From: Asterias amurensis
Lineage: Eukaryota > Echinodermata > Asteroidea > Forcipulatida > Asteriidae
Direction: 5' to 3'
DNA length: 64,000 nt
Assembly: GCF_032118995.1 (NCBI RefSeq)
Contig: NC_092661.1
Coordinates: 7,316,494 to 7,380,493 of the forward strand
The notes under the pieces are model-generated. The model saw only the letters and a program-made list of their open reading frames with translations, had not been told where the DNA came from and made no database searches. Made by a program: the position numbers and the translations under genes. Position 1 is the first letter of the stretch. Every line of letters starts with the position of its first letter. This document shows, one piece after another, positions 9,086 through 20,098 of this stretch.

Positions 9086-12000
9086 CTGTTTGATTGATTC
9101 AGAATGAAAAAACTTTAGCTTTTTATAAAAAAAGTGATGGGGCAGCACTAACTGTGTTTTAAAGGTAGGGTTGTAGATCGGTTTTTGTTGACGAAATGCT
9201 GCTTTACAGGCAAAATTATAAAGAAAGATTCAATTAAAATCATTTGTAAAAGTTTTAGCTAAATACAGCGTCTAATTGCTGAGAAAACAATTTCACAAAT
9301 TCACAGTATTTTCACAAGAACGCCAAATCCAACCAAACAATATTGGAAGTGTAAAACCCAAACACTGGAGTTAAAGACAGTGGACACTATTGGTAATTGT
9401 CAAAGATTAGTCTTCATAGTAGGTGTATCTCAACATATGCATAAAATAACAAACCTGTGAAAATTTGAGCGCAATTGGTCGTCGAAGTTGCGAGATATCA
9501 ATAAAAGAAAAAAACACCATTGTCACACGAAGTTGTGTGCTTTCAGATGCTTGATTTCGAGACCTGAAACTTGAAACTTGATGTCTTGAAATCAAATTCG
9601 TGGAAAAAATCTTCTTTCGCGAAAACTACATCACTTCAGAGGGAGCAGCTTCTCACAATGTTTTATACTATCAACCTCTCCCCATTACTCGTAATCAAGT
9701 AAGGTTTTATGATAATAATTATTTTGAGTAACTATCCATAGTTTCCACTGCATTTAAGTCAATATTTACTAATGCAGTAATATATCTTTTTTGCAATGTA
9801 AGGCAGACTTTCCAAACACTGGTGCACCACAAAACTGACCAATATTGAAAACTCATACTATCAACAGCTGTTGTGCTGCTCACCAAGTCAATTTATATGG
9901 TCATCCATTTTTAAAGTAACTACATGACCCTATCTTTAAATGTGTACTGCATCAATGTTTTTGAAAAAGTTTTTACCCATGGTTTTAACCCCCAAGTTTA
10001 CTATTAATATGTATAGTTGCTTTTATTCTCCACACCATAAAAAGCTTCAAACACCATTTACCGGTAAGTATTCTCTAGTTTTCAATAAATGCAGCATCCT
10101 AACAACATTACTCCAGCTTGAGTAAACACAACTTTTTGTTTTAACATTTGTTCAGAGAATTTGTACAATTCATATTGGTGCTCATTTAGATGGCAGTCAA
10201 AATAAGCAGGGTGATCTGGTATTTGGAATCTTCAATATTTCCATACTTTTGTTCTAAACATTGAGCTTTCGAAATGGAACTAGTTACTTTTTCTGTTCTT
10301 GTGTCTTTAAGTAAAATGCCTGGATCTACAATTCTACATGTCTGTAACAATTTGTTAAGTGCTTTTTTTGCCAGTTTAATAAGGGAAAATACCCAGCATA
10401 TCTTTCTATTTATAAGTCTTTGAAAGACATTTTCTAGCCTGGTGTAAGAAATTTTCTGGCTCAATGTTTTCTTTGACCTACTCAAATATCTTGGCATAGC
10501 CTTTAGATGTACATTTACATGAAGAAATACTACCCATTCAGGGCACTTGTGTCCTTGATGAGCAAGATACTTTACTATAACTACTTCTCTTCACCCAGGG
10601 GTATAAATGGGTACCTGTGAGGGTAGGGGTTGATATTGTGTATGAAAAAACATATAGCTCTATAGTTGCACAGGTTGTACATGTATACTCCCCAGGGAGC
10701 TGAGAAAGATTAAAGGAATGTTATTGGCCCAATGACCAAGGCACTACTGAAAGCGCATTGAGGCGGTTATTGTAAAATGCCCTTTATAAAGAACTTTATA
10801 TTATTACCTTGGTGCTGCAGATACAACGGTGGCTTACAAGTCTGTATACTGCTTGCTTTTAAGCTATTATTGCCAAGCAATCTAAGTCTCAATGAAGTCC
10901 CAGTCTCAGTCCTTCCAAAGTAGTCTCTAACCCACTCAAATAGCACTGGGTGTGTGCTCCCTGCTCCGCTTGGGGTGTGGAAGTCTATTAATTGACACTT
11001 GGCATGCAGAGAAGAAAGCATAGCTACGATCTCTGTGGCACCAATCCACTTGCGAGAATTGACTAACTGGCCACCAAGCTGTTCTCTGCCCTGTGGGTCG
11101 AATCCCTTGGTCCAAGCAGCCTGAATGAGCTGCTGTAGCTTGTGGATTGAGGGAATAGCGTTCTGACCTGCAGCAAAAATAACATCAAACAACTACAAGA
11201 TTAAACTCCAAAAATTAATCAGTGACTGGAATGAAGCTGTCATAATGCTGTATACCATTCCTTAAAAATTCTTTAACTAGCCAGTTTGTCAAAAAGTCTA
11301 CAAATTAGTACATCCAATGATGCTATGATTTCATTCTCCTAGAATCTTTTAAAGAGCAATCGCTGTACAAGGCAATGTAGCTGTACAAACATTTTACCAT
11401 TCAGAAAGCATGCAATTGTCTAAACCAAGAACTATTTCTCTCTTTACACAACATCAAACCATTGTATTTGACTTTGCCTTGTTGAATGGAAAATTGAAAA
11501 CATTCTCACCATTGCACACATAAGCATTCATTTACTGCATTAATTTGCTTGACAAATTAACCCCGATCATGTTTTGACACAGGGAATTGCATAAAGTTGT
11601 GCTCAGCCTATTTTGAGAGCACAATAAAAAAAAGCAATTAGGGATTTATCTAGTCTCCAAATGCTTTTTTCAAGCATTTGTGATCTAAGTATTTCTCTGG
11701 AGGATTGGTACTGATATGAATGTATTAGCAAGAAGCTTTCAAATCTAAATTTGTCAAATTTCTTCTTCCCTAATCACCAACCATTCACTTTGTCTTAAAG
11801 CTTCACCTAAAACAACACACCTAAACATTAGGTGTTTGTGAATATACACCTGAAAGCTGTTTTATGTCACATAAAAAAAAAACCCACAACTTTAAGAACA
11901 AATTCTTTACAGAGATCATATGCAACCTTACCATTAAATACCACCCGCTGGTACTCTGCAATGTGAGCCAATGATGAGAGTAGTATTTGTAGATTGCGAT

Positions 12001-14874
12001 ACCCACAGCCCCAGCCTTTATCACCGTATGTTGATGAGAAATGATCTGCCTGGTTACACAGTCGTACATAGCTCAATCCTGGCAATGTCTGCTCTGTGTA
12101 GAAAGTTGTCATCTTCTGAATTAAACCTGAATAAACAAAGAATACAAAAACACATACAAAAGTAAAGTAAAAATGTGGACTAGGCAATATTGAAAGTGTA
12201 AAACCAAAACACTGGGCTCGATTTACTAATAATAATTTCTCTTTTTGCAGTGTAAGGCAGACTTACCCAAAATTGGTGCGCAAAACTGATCCATATTGAC
12301 CCCATTTTCACTAATGCACCCTTCCTAAACATCCTAGGCTTACTTCAGTCATTTAGGTTCTTTGTCAATTTTAGAGAGTTCGTCAGATTAGTAATGACCA
12401 CAACCATTGTTTGGCATCCCTCCCCTCACACAAGAGGGTGCCCTTGGCATTTGCCACCCCCAACCAAGCTATAAAGTGCACACCATTGCATTCTTCTTCT
12501 TCTTCTTCCTTAAAAGTGATGGGCACTTCATAAGTGAAGATTACTGCACATGAATACGATATCATTTACAAATATTTTTTTCAGCTGAATAACAGATTAC
12601 ACATAATTGTTCTATGATGTTCACAGACCAATTTTGCCACTAGTTTTTAAAACAAAATATCCATTAAGGTCGGTCCTTTAAAAAAACAACCCCAAAACAC
12701 TGGATATGACCTTTTGACTAAACTGAGTTACAACATTGTTACACAGAGGCAATATTTGTACCTGGAGTACGTGATTTCCCATCATCTACACCTTCAGCTA
12801 AGGATCGTCCTACACTAGTCATACGTTGGTTGTAATCGGCTACAGTGATTTGACCACGTACAACAGCTTTCTCCAACTCCTGTTCAGACTGTTGCTTGTA
12901 ACTGCCCGACTCGCTCATTCCATACTGTGCCTTAAAAAACAACAACATTTATACACATTGAGGGAAGTTATGTAACAATGAAGTCAGAATTATAAACAGT
13001 AATAGTTTCACAGTTCAAGAGATTCAGAATACAGTGCAACCTCAAAAACTTTGTAAGTTTAGAAAGATTATTTTCCCAACAGTTTAGAGTAACACATTAT
13101 TTTGCCATTCAACACCAGGCCCGATACTTCACACCGAGGCAGTGAAGGGTGCCCTTTACCAAGGAGAATTTGCCTTGGTGCCCTTGCCCTTTCAAAAACA
13201 AAGCATAGGGCCAAAAGGCCGGCACTATTTCATACAAACTTTTATGTGTAAGTTCTTTTAAAAGCAAACTGACTGAAAATTTGAAACCACTTTAAAAATA
13301 GGCCTAATGCTAACTGATAACCAACAACGACATAATTTTGTTGTTGGGGGAAAACTAGCCACTTTTAAATGCAACCTCTGCCCAGAAATGGAAAAATAGT
13401 CTTCAAGGCCCATGTTATACATGTATGACAAGGGGTGACAGGGGGTATCTGTAGCTACCTGTAATTGTTTGAATGTATCCCTTTCTCTTCTCTCCTGTAA
13501 CTGCCTTTCTTGCTCGTCCAACTGTCGAGCAAGTTGACGGTCAGCTGTAAAAGATTCAGGACTTTCAAAATGGCCATCTACATGGTCATTCAATGATGTC
13601 ACGTCTGATGCTGAGATCCCACATATCGGACATGTTTCTACTCCCCTGCTAGGTCCGGCTTCATCAGAAAGATGTTGTTCATTTGAGTTGTTCTGAGGTA
13701 TTGAGGTCGTTTGTTCGGAGGTACTGGGAGTAGGGTGTTCAGTGTTAATATGCACAGCAAGGAAATCCGGATCGTAGCTACCTAATCCACAAATTGGACA
13801 AGTAACAGCTGAGTGTAAATTATGTGCATGTTTGCTTAGACTTAAGAGAGTAGGTTTTGGATGAGACTTGTCTGGAGTCGATGAGGTATTCCAGTGACCT
13901 CCATTCATGGTGGCTGTCTTGGATGAGTTGATGAAAGCATCACTGTGTTCAACCTCTACATGCTGTTCCATGGCCTCTAGGTCTAAACCAGAGATCTGAC
14001 AGAACGGACACTCTGGCTCGGACATGACACTATCATCCTGATCCTCATTCCAGATTCCATCTGATCCGGATCTACAGGAAACTATCTGAACCTCTTCAAC
14101 ATCGTCATCATCCGACTTCTTCTTCCCTTGTTTACTTTTGTTGGGACTGAACATTCTTAAGAATTTCTTAAAAGGACTTGAAGTTGATTTACTTCTATTG
14201 GAGTGTTCCTCGAACAAATCAATGTTAGTTACACTATTGCTAGCACTAGATGCTGAACTCCATTGAGCGGTACTTCTAGTTCTCTTGCGAACATGAACTG
14301 AAGAAGAATCTTTAACAATAGGAAGTGACATACTTTTAGCAGCGTTGTTGTCTGAACTGCCTGATGGAAAACGAAGGCATGAATATTTCTCCATGTTACA
14401 TAGAGGTAGCTCCTTTTCATGTTCATCAAAATTGTTTTCACCATTGACATCCGGCTCAAGTTTTGTACCATTTTCAAAATGACAAGCACATGATCTAGGT
14501 TGTTTTACTCTGTTTGAACTAACATAATGGATTGTCCTTTCATTTGTTTCTATTGGGCTGGTTTTACAGCTTCCCTCGACTGACACAAACTCTTCTACCA
14601 GATCTATAGTTTCCTTGTTCTCGTTGGAACTACAAGAAGCATCTTTTGAGTCTGCCTTCTTCTTTTTTTGTTTATCAACTTGATGAGGACTCAACACCAA
14701 TGAATGTGCAGTATTCACATGCAAGTGTAACTCCTCCAGGGTTAAATGTCGAAGATCACACAGAGGGCAACTGCCTTCATTTTCCTCATGCTCTAATCGT
14801 AGATGGGTTCGAAGGTCAGGCTCTGTCATAGCTTCCTGTCCGCAAATCTCACAGTTGAATAACTGTAGAGACAT
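8862..14874 (-). CDS. ZUP1: ZUP1/ZUFSP: zinc-finger ubiquitin peptidase (C78 cysteine deubiquitinase)
   Basis: Five coding exons: 14874-13459, 12930-12762, 12126-11932, 11167-10808 and 9085-8862, all with GT-AG borders and compatible phases, 788 codons in all. ZUP1 cleaves K63-linked ubiquitin chains and acts in the DNA damage response (known for the human protein). Seen here: zinc fingers at residues ~6-30 (CEICG..H..H) and ~35-60, three more CPxC fingers further on, a long low-complexity acidic/serine linker, an MIU-like helix (RQLARQLDEQERQLQERR), then the catalytic domain with GWGCGYRN (nucleophile Cys), the block ending YLQHQGHSRTIIG (His) and LLLFDPS (Asp). The human protein is 578 residues; the extra length lies in the linker between fingers. 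The last C-terminal exon after QQEYE was not found; reading on would add about 32 unrelated residues before a stop at 8763. The start ATG at 14874 follows a possible 5' UTR acceptor near 14921. Confidence 0.93.
9371..9757 (-). mobile_element. MITE, TTAAAGGCAGTGGACAC family (ZUP1 intron 4)
   Basis: Starts 'ttaaagacagtggacactattgg' and ends 'agtttccactgcatttaa', giving terminal inverted repeats beginning TTAA. The central palindrome carries 'gatttcgagacctgaaacttg...cttgaaatc'. Complete but diverged. Confidence 0.85.
10570..10790 (+). repeat. Dispersed repeat shared with 59385-59600
   Basis: 'cacccaggggtataaatgggtacctgtgagggtagg' and 'atactccccagggagctgag' recur in reverse complement at 59385-59600 ('ctcagctccctggggagtat', 'cagttacccatttacccctgggtg'). 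It lies in ZUP1 intron 4 next to exon 4. The type of element is not clear. Confidence 0.6.
10808..11167 (-). CDS. ZUP1: ZUP1 coding exon 4
   Basis: 360 bases from GQNAIPSIHKLQQLIQAAW to YLQHQ, including WIGATEIVAMLSSL and CQLIDFHTPSG, typical of the C78 fold. Phase 1 at both ends; donor CCAAG/GTAATA. Confidence 0.95.
11932..12126 (-). CDS. ZUP1: ZUP1 coding exon 3: catalytic cysteine
   Basis: 195 bases. Contains DKGWGCGYRNLQILLSSL, in which the Cys of GWGCGYRN is the nucleophile of C78 peptidases. Phase 1 at both ends; donor AATG/GTAAGG. Confidence 0.95.
12762..12930 (-). CDS. ZUP1: ZUP1 coding exon 2
   Basis: 169 bases encoding AQYGMSESGSYKQQSEQELE and onward to DDGKSRTPG. This matches the family segment just before the catalytic core. 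Acceptor TTTTTAAG/GCA; donor CCAG/GTACAA, phase 1. Confidence 0.92.
13459..14874 (-). CDS. ZUP1: ZUP1 coding exon 1: zinc fingers, linker, MIU
   Basis: 1416 bases, 472 codons, phase 0 at its end. It begins MSLQLFNCEICG and holds five C2H2-like fingers, with pairs such as CPLC..H..H, CPFC..H..H and CPIC..H..H. The donor is CAG/GTAGCT after FKQLQ. The open frame runs 5' beyond the ATG, but that part ends at a probable UTR splice acceptor. Confidence 0.93.
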
Positions 14875-15034
14875 CTTAGCAGTTAAAGTCTCAACATCAA
14901 TACTTGACGTGTGGGTTGTTCTGTAGAAAGAGATCATATAATTAAAATGCAATTGCAGATTGAAAGATATTAGAAATTGGGGAGGGGGGAGGGTGGTGCA
15001 CAAAGTCCAATTGATGATCCAAGTCACAGAAGAT

Positions 15035-16272
15035 TTGTTTGTTTTGTTTGTTTGTTTTTTTATTTCCAAATATCACAATAAATAATCATGAAACATACAA
15101 GAAATAAGAACAACGAGTGATAAGAGGAGGGCACCAGGAAAAAAGCCTAGGCTTGTACAGAGCCTGGACCCTTTATAATGTAAATTAATAGGTTTTAGTT
15201 TATAACAATAACAATATTGATTATTGAAATTAAGGTACGGTGAAAGGTATAGTGCAAACAGCAAAAATAACACAATGATTGTTTGTAATTAAACTGTTTT
15301 GAAAAAATTTGTTTGCTATGCAGCCATAAATACATATTGAGAGTTGATAACAAAAAGGAAAATTAACAGAACATTATTTAGGAAATTACAAAACTTGATA
15401 ATTTGGAATGGATAATCATGGTACGCGTGTAGTTACAGGTGGTGTCATTTTAGACGATACTGGTTATAAGTAGGTTTTTCATGTATTTTTTGAAGCTGTG
15501 CACAGTTCTAAATGAAGGTATTGGGGTGAGCTGATTCCAGAGTAGGGGGCCTTGATGTCTGACTGTTTTCATAAATAAAGTGGTCCGAGCCTTTCCAATA
15601 TGAATTTTAGTAGCTGATCTAGTGTTATGTGAATGGATGTCAATATTTCGTGTAAAGAGGAGTCTTACGTTACCTGGTAACAAGTTAGATTCAAACTTAA
15701 ACATAAGGACCCCAAGATGATATTTATACAGTTTAAAAATATCGAGTGTTTTAAATTGCTTGAAAAGGGGTGCAGTGTGCTCTCTAAAGCTAGAATTGGC
15801 TATAACTCTCAAGGATTTCTTCTGTACGATTAATAGCTTGTTCAGGTAAGAAGCATGAGTATTTCCCCAGGCTAGAATTCCGTATTGAAAGTGGGGCAAT
15901 GCCAGCGTATTATAAATAGAGAAAAGCACATTTCTAGGCAGAATATGTTTAAGTTTACGTAGAACACCCAAAATTTGGGAAACTGATGTGTGAATCTTTT
16001 GGCAGTGAGACTTCCATGTAAGGTTGCTGTCAATTATAACACCTAGGAATCTAAAAGAATTAACTTGGCTTATTTTAGAGTTATTTATATAAATATTGAT
16101 GTTGTCATCTTTACATATATTTGAAAAGAACATAAAGCAAGTTTTCTTTTCATTAATTGATAGTTTGTTACATTTAAACCACAATGAAACCTTATGCAGT
16201 TCTGAGTTCATTACTGAAACTGCCTCCTTTAAGTTACTATGACTAAAGAAAACATTGGTGTCATCGGCAATA
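15035..16272 (-). mobile_element. 5'-truncated non-LTR retrotransposon (LINE)
   Basis: The minus-strand frame 16211-15450 (253 residues) continues upstream to an ADDT motif at about 16250, the catalytic 'xADD' of reverse transcriptase, where the copy is cut. Downstream are LWFKCNKLSINEKKT, SFRFLGVIIDSNLTWKSHCQ, then FQYGILAWGNTHASYLNKL, a layout common in CR1/Jockey-like LINEs. A 3' UTR of ~400 bases ends in an AAACAAACAAA-type tail at 15033-15064. Same strand as ZUP1 and just upstream of its start exon, so it probably sits in a 5' UTR intron. The family assignment within LINEs is open. Confidence 0.85.
15450..16211 (-). pseudogene. LINE reverse transcriptase C-terminal fragment
   Basis: Intact 253-codon frame lacking all of RT before the active site, and the endonuclease. 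It cannot support transposition alone. The frame is undamaged, so the insertion is not very old. Confidence 0.85.
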
Positions 16273-16376
16273 GGGATTGTTCTTCAAGGTTCGGGCTAAA
16301 TATTGATGACTTTTTTGGGGAGCGCAGAAGGGCCCGTGCGTCACTGTTGAATGATCATCGAGCATCCTCTCAAGGG

Positions 16377-18053
16377 CAGGGGTTGCCCTTAACTTTTTTT
16401 TCAACTGGCCAGCAGGACCAGTTGGCTTGATTTTTCACTGGTCCGCCACGTTTTTGACTGGTCCGTCAATTTTTGTATATTTTTTTTAACTAAAAGTATA
16501 CTGTTGTATACCAACTACTCGATTTCCGATCGTCGCTATTTCAAAATTCAACATGAATTGCAACGTCAACTTAACTGCAGTGGAAGCCATACTTAATTTA
16601 TGTGTACCAAGATACTGTGTTCGTAAGGGGGCTCACTAATTTGAGAGTATTTTTTCTTTTAAAATATGTAAACAATAATATTATTAAAGTTAATTTAAAA
16701 ACGGGTCAAATTATTTGTCAGAGCAAATGAAAAAATTTAATATGATCTTTATTTAGGTAGTTTTTTTAGTCCACGGTTTATTGTAAGCACTCGACATCCA
16801 AGTATTCCCAAGTAAGAAGAACTTTTTTTATGATTTTCTTTTTTAGTGTTTTACTTAACAAAAAAAACCACTTTAAAACCGACTGTTAAAAATATCAAAT
16901 TAACTTTTTATGTATTGCCTTCAAATCTACGGTGGGGAGGGTTACATGCAATCGCTCAAGTTATTTTATCATGTATAAACATTGCCTATTTGTACTTTTA
17001 ATAAGTATTCATAAACATAATACATCGTACCGATAACCGAAGTTCCCAAAATCTTCCCACTTTCGTCCAGAAAAATAAACCCCCCAAAAGGTAGACATGA
17101 AAATAGTTGCAACATCCATGAAGAAGCATATGAGTTTTACGGTATTTTTTTTCAATTATACCGGCGTCTGTTTTGTGAACAAAACTTTCATTTAAAAGTA
17201 GCAAAAACAACTGCGCCTTTGTTTAACCATGGAGGTATTGCATTCTAGAACCCAAGTCTTTCTTGAAATCAACCCGCAAAAAAACCCAAACAACCGCGCA
17301 TTATATTTGACCATAAAACCATGGAGCAAAACTAGATCACCCACCAATCGCCCGCAAAAAAAACAAGCCCCAATTAACAAAAAAAAATAAGCAAAATGAG
17401 GACGGAAGAACCTTACTAAACACAATTAAATACTCCTTTTTGCTCATCCAGAGTATTGTAACTTGGTAATTTTTGTTGAATGAGGCCTCACCGTCTTGCT
17501 GGTTTTTCGTAAACACGCTAGACTCTTAATTCCCACACCGAAATCTGCTCCGTTGTCGACGACCATGCTGCTGACAGAATGTGTTTTGCTTTGTGGTCTT
17601 TTGTCAAGGCGATTGAAGCTAGTTTTGTAAGCTATCGCGTACTTTCACCAATAGAGGGCGTCTATTCCCACGCTATCGAATATTCTGAAACGCCCTCTAG
17701 TGTTCAATGTTTCTTACACTTTTTGCCACACGTGAACTAATACGAAGACTACGAGCCTTTGCGTTGCATGATGGGATTTTGCGCTGTGTGCACATGTGTA
17801 TGCGTGATCGTCGGAAGTTTGCCAGCGTTCAGCGGCACTTCGAGTGTTTTTTTTTACGATTTATCCAAACCTTAAGTGAATGTTTTTACGTTTTATTCGA
17901 GCCTAAAAATATTTTAAAAATAGTCATAGTTCTGTAGTACCGCTGCCGATATTTTTTACTGGTCAGCCGGACCAGTTGGCAAAGGGTTTCAGCTGGTCCG
18001 ACGCGATTTCTACTGGCATTTGGCCAGCGGACCAGCGTTAATGTCGAACCCTG
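16377..18053. mobile_element. Probable non-autonomous hAT-like element
   Basis: The left end CAGGGGTTGCCCTTAACTT and the inverted right end CAGGGTTCGACATTAACGCT resemble hAT termini (CAGGG...). Just inside both ends are repeats of 'actggtccg', 'ctggccag' and 'ggaccagttgg' (16408-16470 and 17955-18040). The interior, ~1.5 kb, is AT-rich with no recognisable transposase. It contains a palindrome at 17651-17703 (agagggcgtct...cgccctctag). No clean 8 bp target duplication was found. Confidence 0.5.
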
Positions 18054-18159
18054 AAGGGGTGTGGCACACTCACCTCCCCCTTCACACACCCACACCCACA
18101 AAACATAAACCATAATTTACTTCATAGTAGTCCAGCCAAAGTGTAAAATTACACTTTGG

Positions 18160-18223
18160 ATGGCATAGTTTGTTTATGGCTGGCATCCATGCTAGATAGA
18201 TGTATGGGCTCGGGAAGACGATT
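18160..18223 (+). repeat. Inverted-repeat arm (pairs with 19894-19960)
   Basis: 'ggcatagtttgtttatggctggcatccatgctagat...ctcgggaagacgatt' recurs reversed at 19894-19960. The arms are 1.7 kb apart and enclose SINE, exon-like and duplicated sequences. Either a large inverted-repeat element or two insertions of one short repeat. Confidence 0.6.
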
Positions 18224-18321
18224 GGGATGGGATGACCCGGGTCTATGGATGAACTTTGGAATTGGCTTTTCTTTCCCATTCTGTTTGACCATGTCACTGC
18301 CTTGGTAAAGCCCTCTCCAAT

Positions 18322-18432
18322 CTAGTGATCAACTACCACTTGTAGTCTGTTCTCTTCCAAAGTACTTCCAGTGGCAGCATTGAGCAATTGTTGCAGTAAC
18401 TTTCTGTTTGTATTTATAGGCTTTTGTAGTAC
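18322..18432 (-). CDS. Possible terminal exon of an unidentified gene
   Basis: Minus-strand frame reading ...LQKPINTNRKLLQQLLNAAT... to a TAG at 18324-18322, with a possible acceptor TACAAG/TACTAC near 18432. The amino-acid make-up and helix pattern look coding, but I do not recognise the family. It may be the last exon of the gene whose other pieces are at 18657 and 19183. Confidence 0.35.
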   Translation of the reverse strand, partial: VLQKPINTNRKLLQQLLNAATGSTLEENRLQVVVDH

Positions 18433-18489
18433 TTGTACCGTACATAATTTGTTTGGTTAAAAAATTGTACAGATCAGAAAAAGTTTTTG

Positions 18490-18657
18490 AGCAATGTTTT
18501 TTTCAGGGCGTCACTAAAACCAACAGTTTCTTGAAGCAGACATTGCTTCCAGTTGGTCATCATATACTGCGTTCCATGATCTGGAGTTGTTTTAAAAAGA
18601 TCACTTAACACATCAACTGGTGCATTGCTTTGGTTGTCAAAGATACCAGTGGTATCT
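18490..18657 (-). CDS. Possible exon of an unidentified gene
   Basis: Minus-strand frame with DTTGIFDNQSNAPVDVLSDL followed by FKTTPDHGTQYMMTNWKQCL. The acceptor TTCTTAGAG/AGATACC gives a phase that fits the donor of the exon at 18932 (CACAG/GTCAGA), so the two can be joined in frame. The 3' border is unclear: the frame runs into a stop shortly after LKKTLLKN. The family is not recognised. Confidence 0.42.
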
Positions 18658-18741
18658 CTCTAAGAATATCAGAGTCTGTGTCATCTTCTTTGCGAAGGTT
18701 GGGTTTAGTCGGAACACATCAAATCTACCGGGCAATCTCGG

Positions 18742-18800
18742 TGGTCTAGTTGGTATGACACTGCTCTAAAATTGCAAAGGTCGTGGGTTCGAATCCCACC
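18742..18800 (+). repeat. tRNA-derived SINE head
   Basis: TGGTCTAGTTGG (A box, 18742-18753) and GGTTCGAATCC (B box, 18786-18796) with a perfect T stem (GTGGG/CCCAC) and a five-pair acceptor remnant (CTCGG/CCGAG). The anticodon stem is only three pairs with a loop that is too long, so it is not a good tRNA gene. The same sequence, including the tail 'gagtaatatgcctgtgattttt', is present in reverse at 58545-58650, which marks it as a dispersed SINE. Confidence 0.75.
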
Positions 18801-18931
18801 CGAGTAATATGCCTGTGATTTTTTTCACAGGACTAGGGAAAGTACTGAGTATACAGTGCTACATCGGTGTATATGGGTAAAAACCAAAAATTAATATTCT
18901 TTATCCCCGATGCTATGTGTATGTTTCTGAC

Positions 18932-19183
18932 CTGTGTTTTATGTCCACAAAGTGATTGATCAAAGTGTTGAGAGTGTCGTTGTCTGCTAGTGCCTCCAGA
19001 AGAGTATAGTGAGAATTCTTTATCAAAGAAACTTGGCATAAAAGTATGTCAATCTGTATAGTGGTTTTGGTGTGCCTGGCTTCATGTAGCTCTGGAGTTA
19101 GCTTTGAATAATGGCACTCCAGATAAGAAAGCATACAATTATCAACTGCACGATACCCCATACCCCCATTGTAACTACTATAT
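18932..19183 (-). CDS. Possible exon of an unidentified gene
   Basis: Minus-strand open segment including GYRAVDNCMLSYLECHYSKL, TTIQIDILLCQVSLIKNSHY and LLEALADNDTLNTLINHFVD, ending at a CACAG/GTCAGA donor. An acceptor GATATAG/TAGTTAC lies at its start. It looks like a helical protein. The phase is compatible with the exon-like segment at 18657. The family is not recognised. Confidence 0.45.
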
Positions 19184-19229
19184 CAAACTAAATTCATGAA
19201 ACAGCATACGCATTTCTTGTTTCAATTTA

Positions 19230-19880
19230 CCACTTCGGAAAGTGTAATATGTTTATTATTATTAAAAACTGCCTTGGTATATTTACCTTTCAAAAAGTTT
19301 GTTTTATTATGCTCTCTTTTTGAGAAAATTGCACTTTAAGATTTAATTTTCCTATACATCTGGCACAAGACTACTGTAATTTCGCTGTGTACAAGACAAA
19401 ATTATTAACTCATAATTTCACAGACTTGGCATGTCAATATGATATGAAACTAGATTTTATGGATAGATGTCCCACTTGGGGTTAAATTTTGTGAAAATTT
19501 CAAAAACGATGAGTCGTTAAATGGTCCCCCATGAAGGTGGTATTTGATTTTTTTCTTCTCAAAAACTGCCTGGGTATATGTACCTTTCAAAAAAAGTTGT
19601 TTGAAACAAATATGTGCACCATTGAGGATGGGGAATGCAAAAACAATTGGTGTACTCAAAATATACACTTTTCAAGATAATCACACTTTTACGTTTTGCT
19701 TTGCTACACTTTAGTGTGCAAGGTCAAAGTTGTTAATTACATAGGTTTGTAATATCAACAAAAGTTACAAATACATTTTAGGGATAGATCTATTAAAATG
19801 TGATTAAATTTGACAACAAATTTGAAAAAATTGATTTTTGACCTTTTTCGACCTTTTGACCTCAAAATTCAAAATCAAGC
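19230..19880. repeat. Diverged direct duplication (~300 bp units)
   Basis: 'aaaaactgcct(t/g)ggtatat(t/g)taccttt' at 19264 and 19561 begins two similar blocks, each later containing 'atggatagatgt' or 'agggatagatct' and 'aatttgacaaca/aattttgtgaaaa'. No coding content. Confidence 0.5.
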
Positions 19881-20098
19881 TTGACATTTACCTTAATCGT
19901 CTTCCCGAGTCAATGATCCATATCTAGCATGGATGCCAGCCATTAACAAACTATGCCGTGTTATTTTTCTTTCTAGAGCACTTTTTGGCTGGTATATGTA
20001 GATATAAATGTTTTATTTTATTAATTTGTATCTGAGAAGTGGTCTATGTCTGAAACTATGATTATGAGAAATTTTTCTCAATAAGGGCTAATAAAGTG

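Noticed and set aside
14229..14489. Second gene in another frame of ZUP1 exon 1
   Set aside because: It is a shadow of the zinc-finger exon, which has clear family motifs in the other frame.
18742..18815. Functional tRNA gene
   Set aside because: The T arm is perfect, but the anticodon stem is three pairs with an overlong loop, the acceptor has mismatches, and a copy with the same tail lies on the other strand at 58545; a SINE explains it better.
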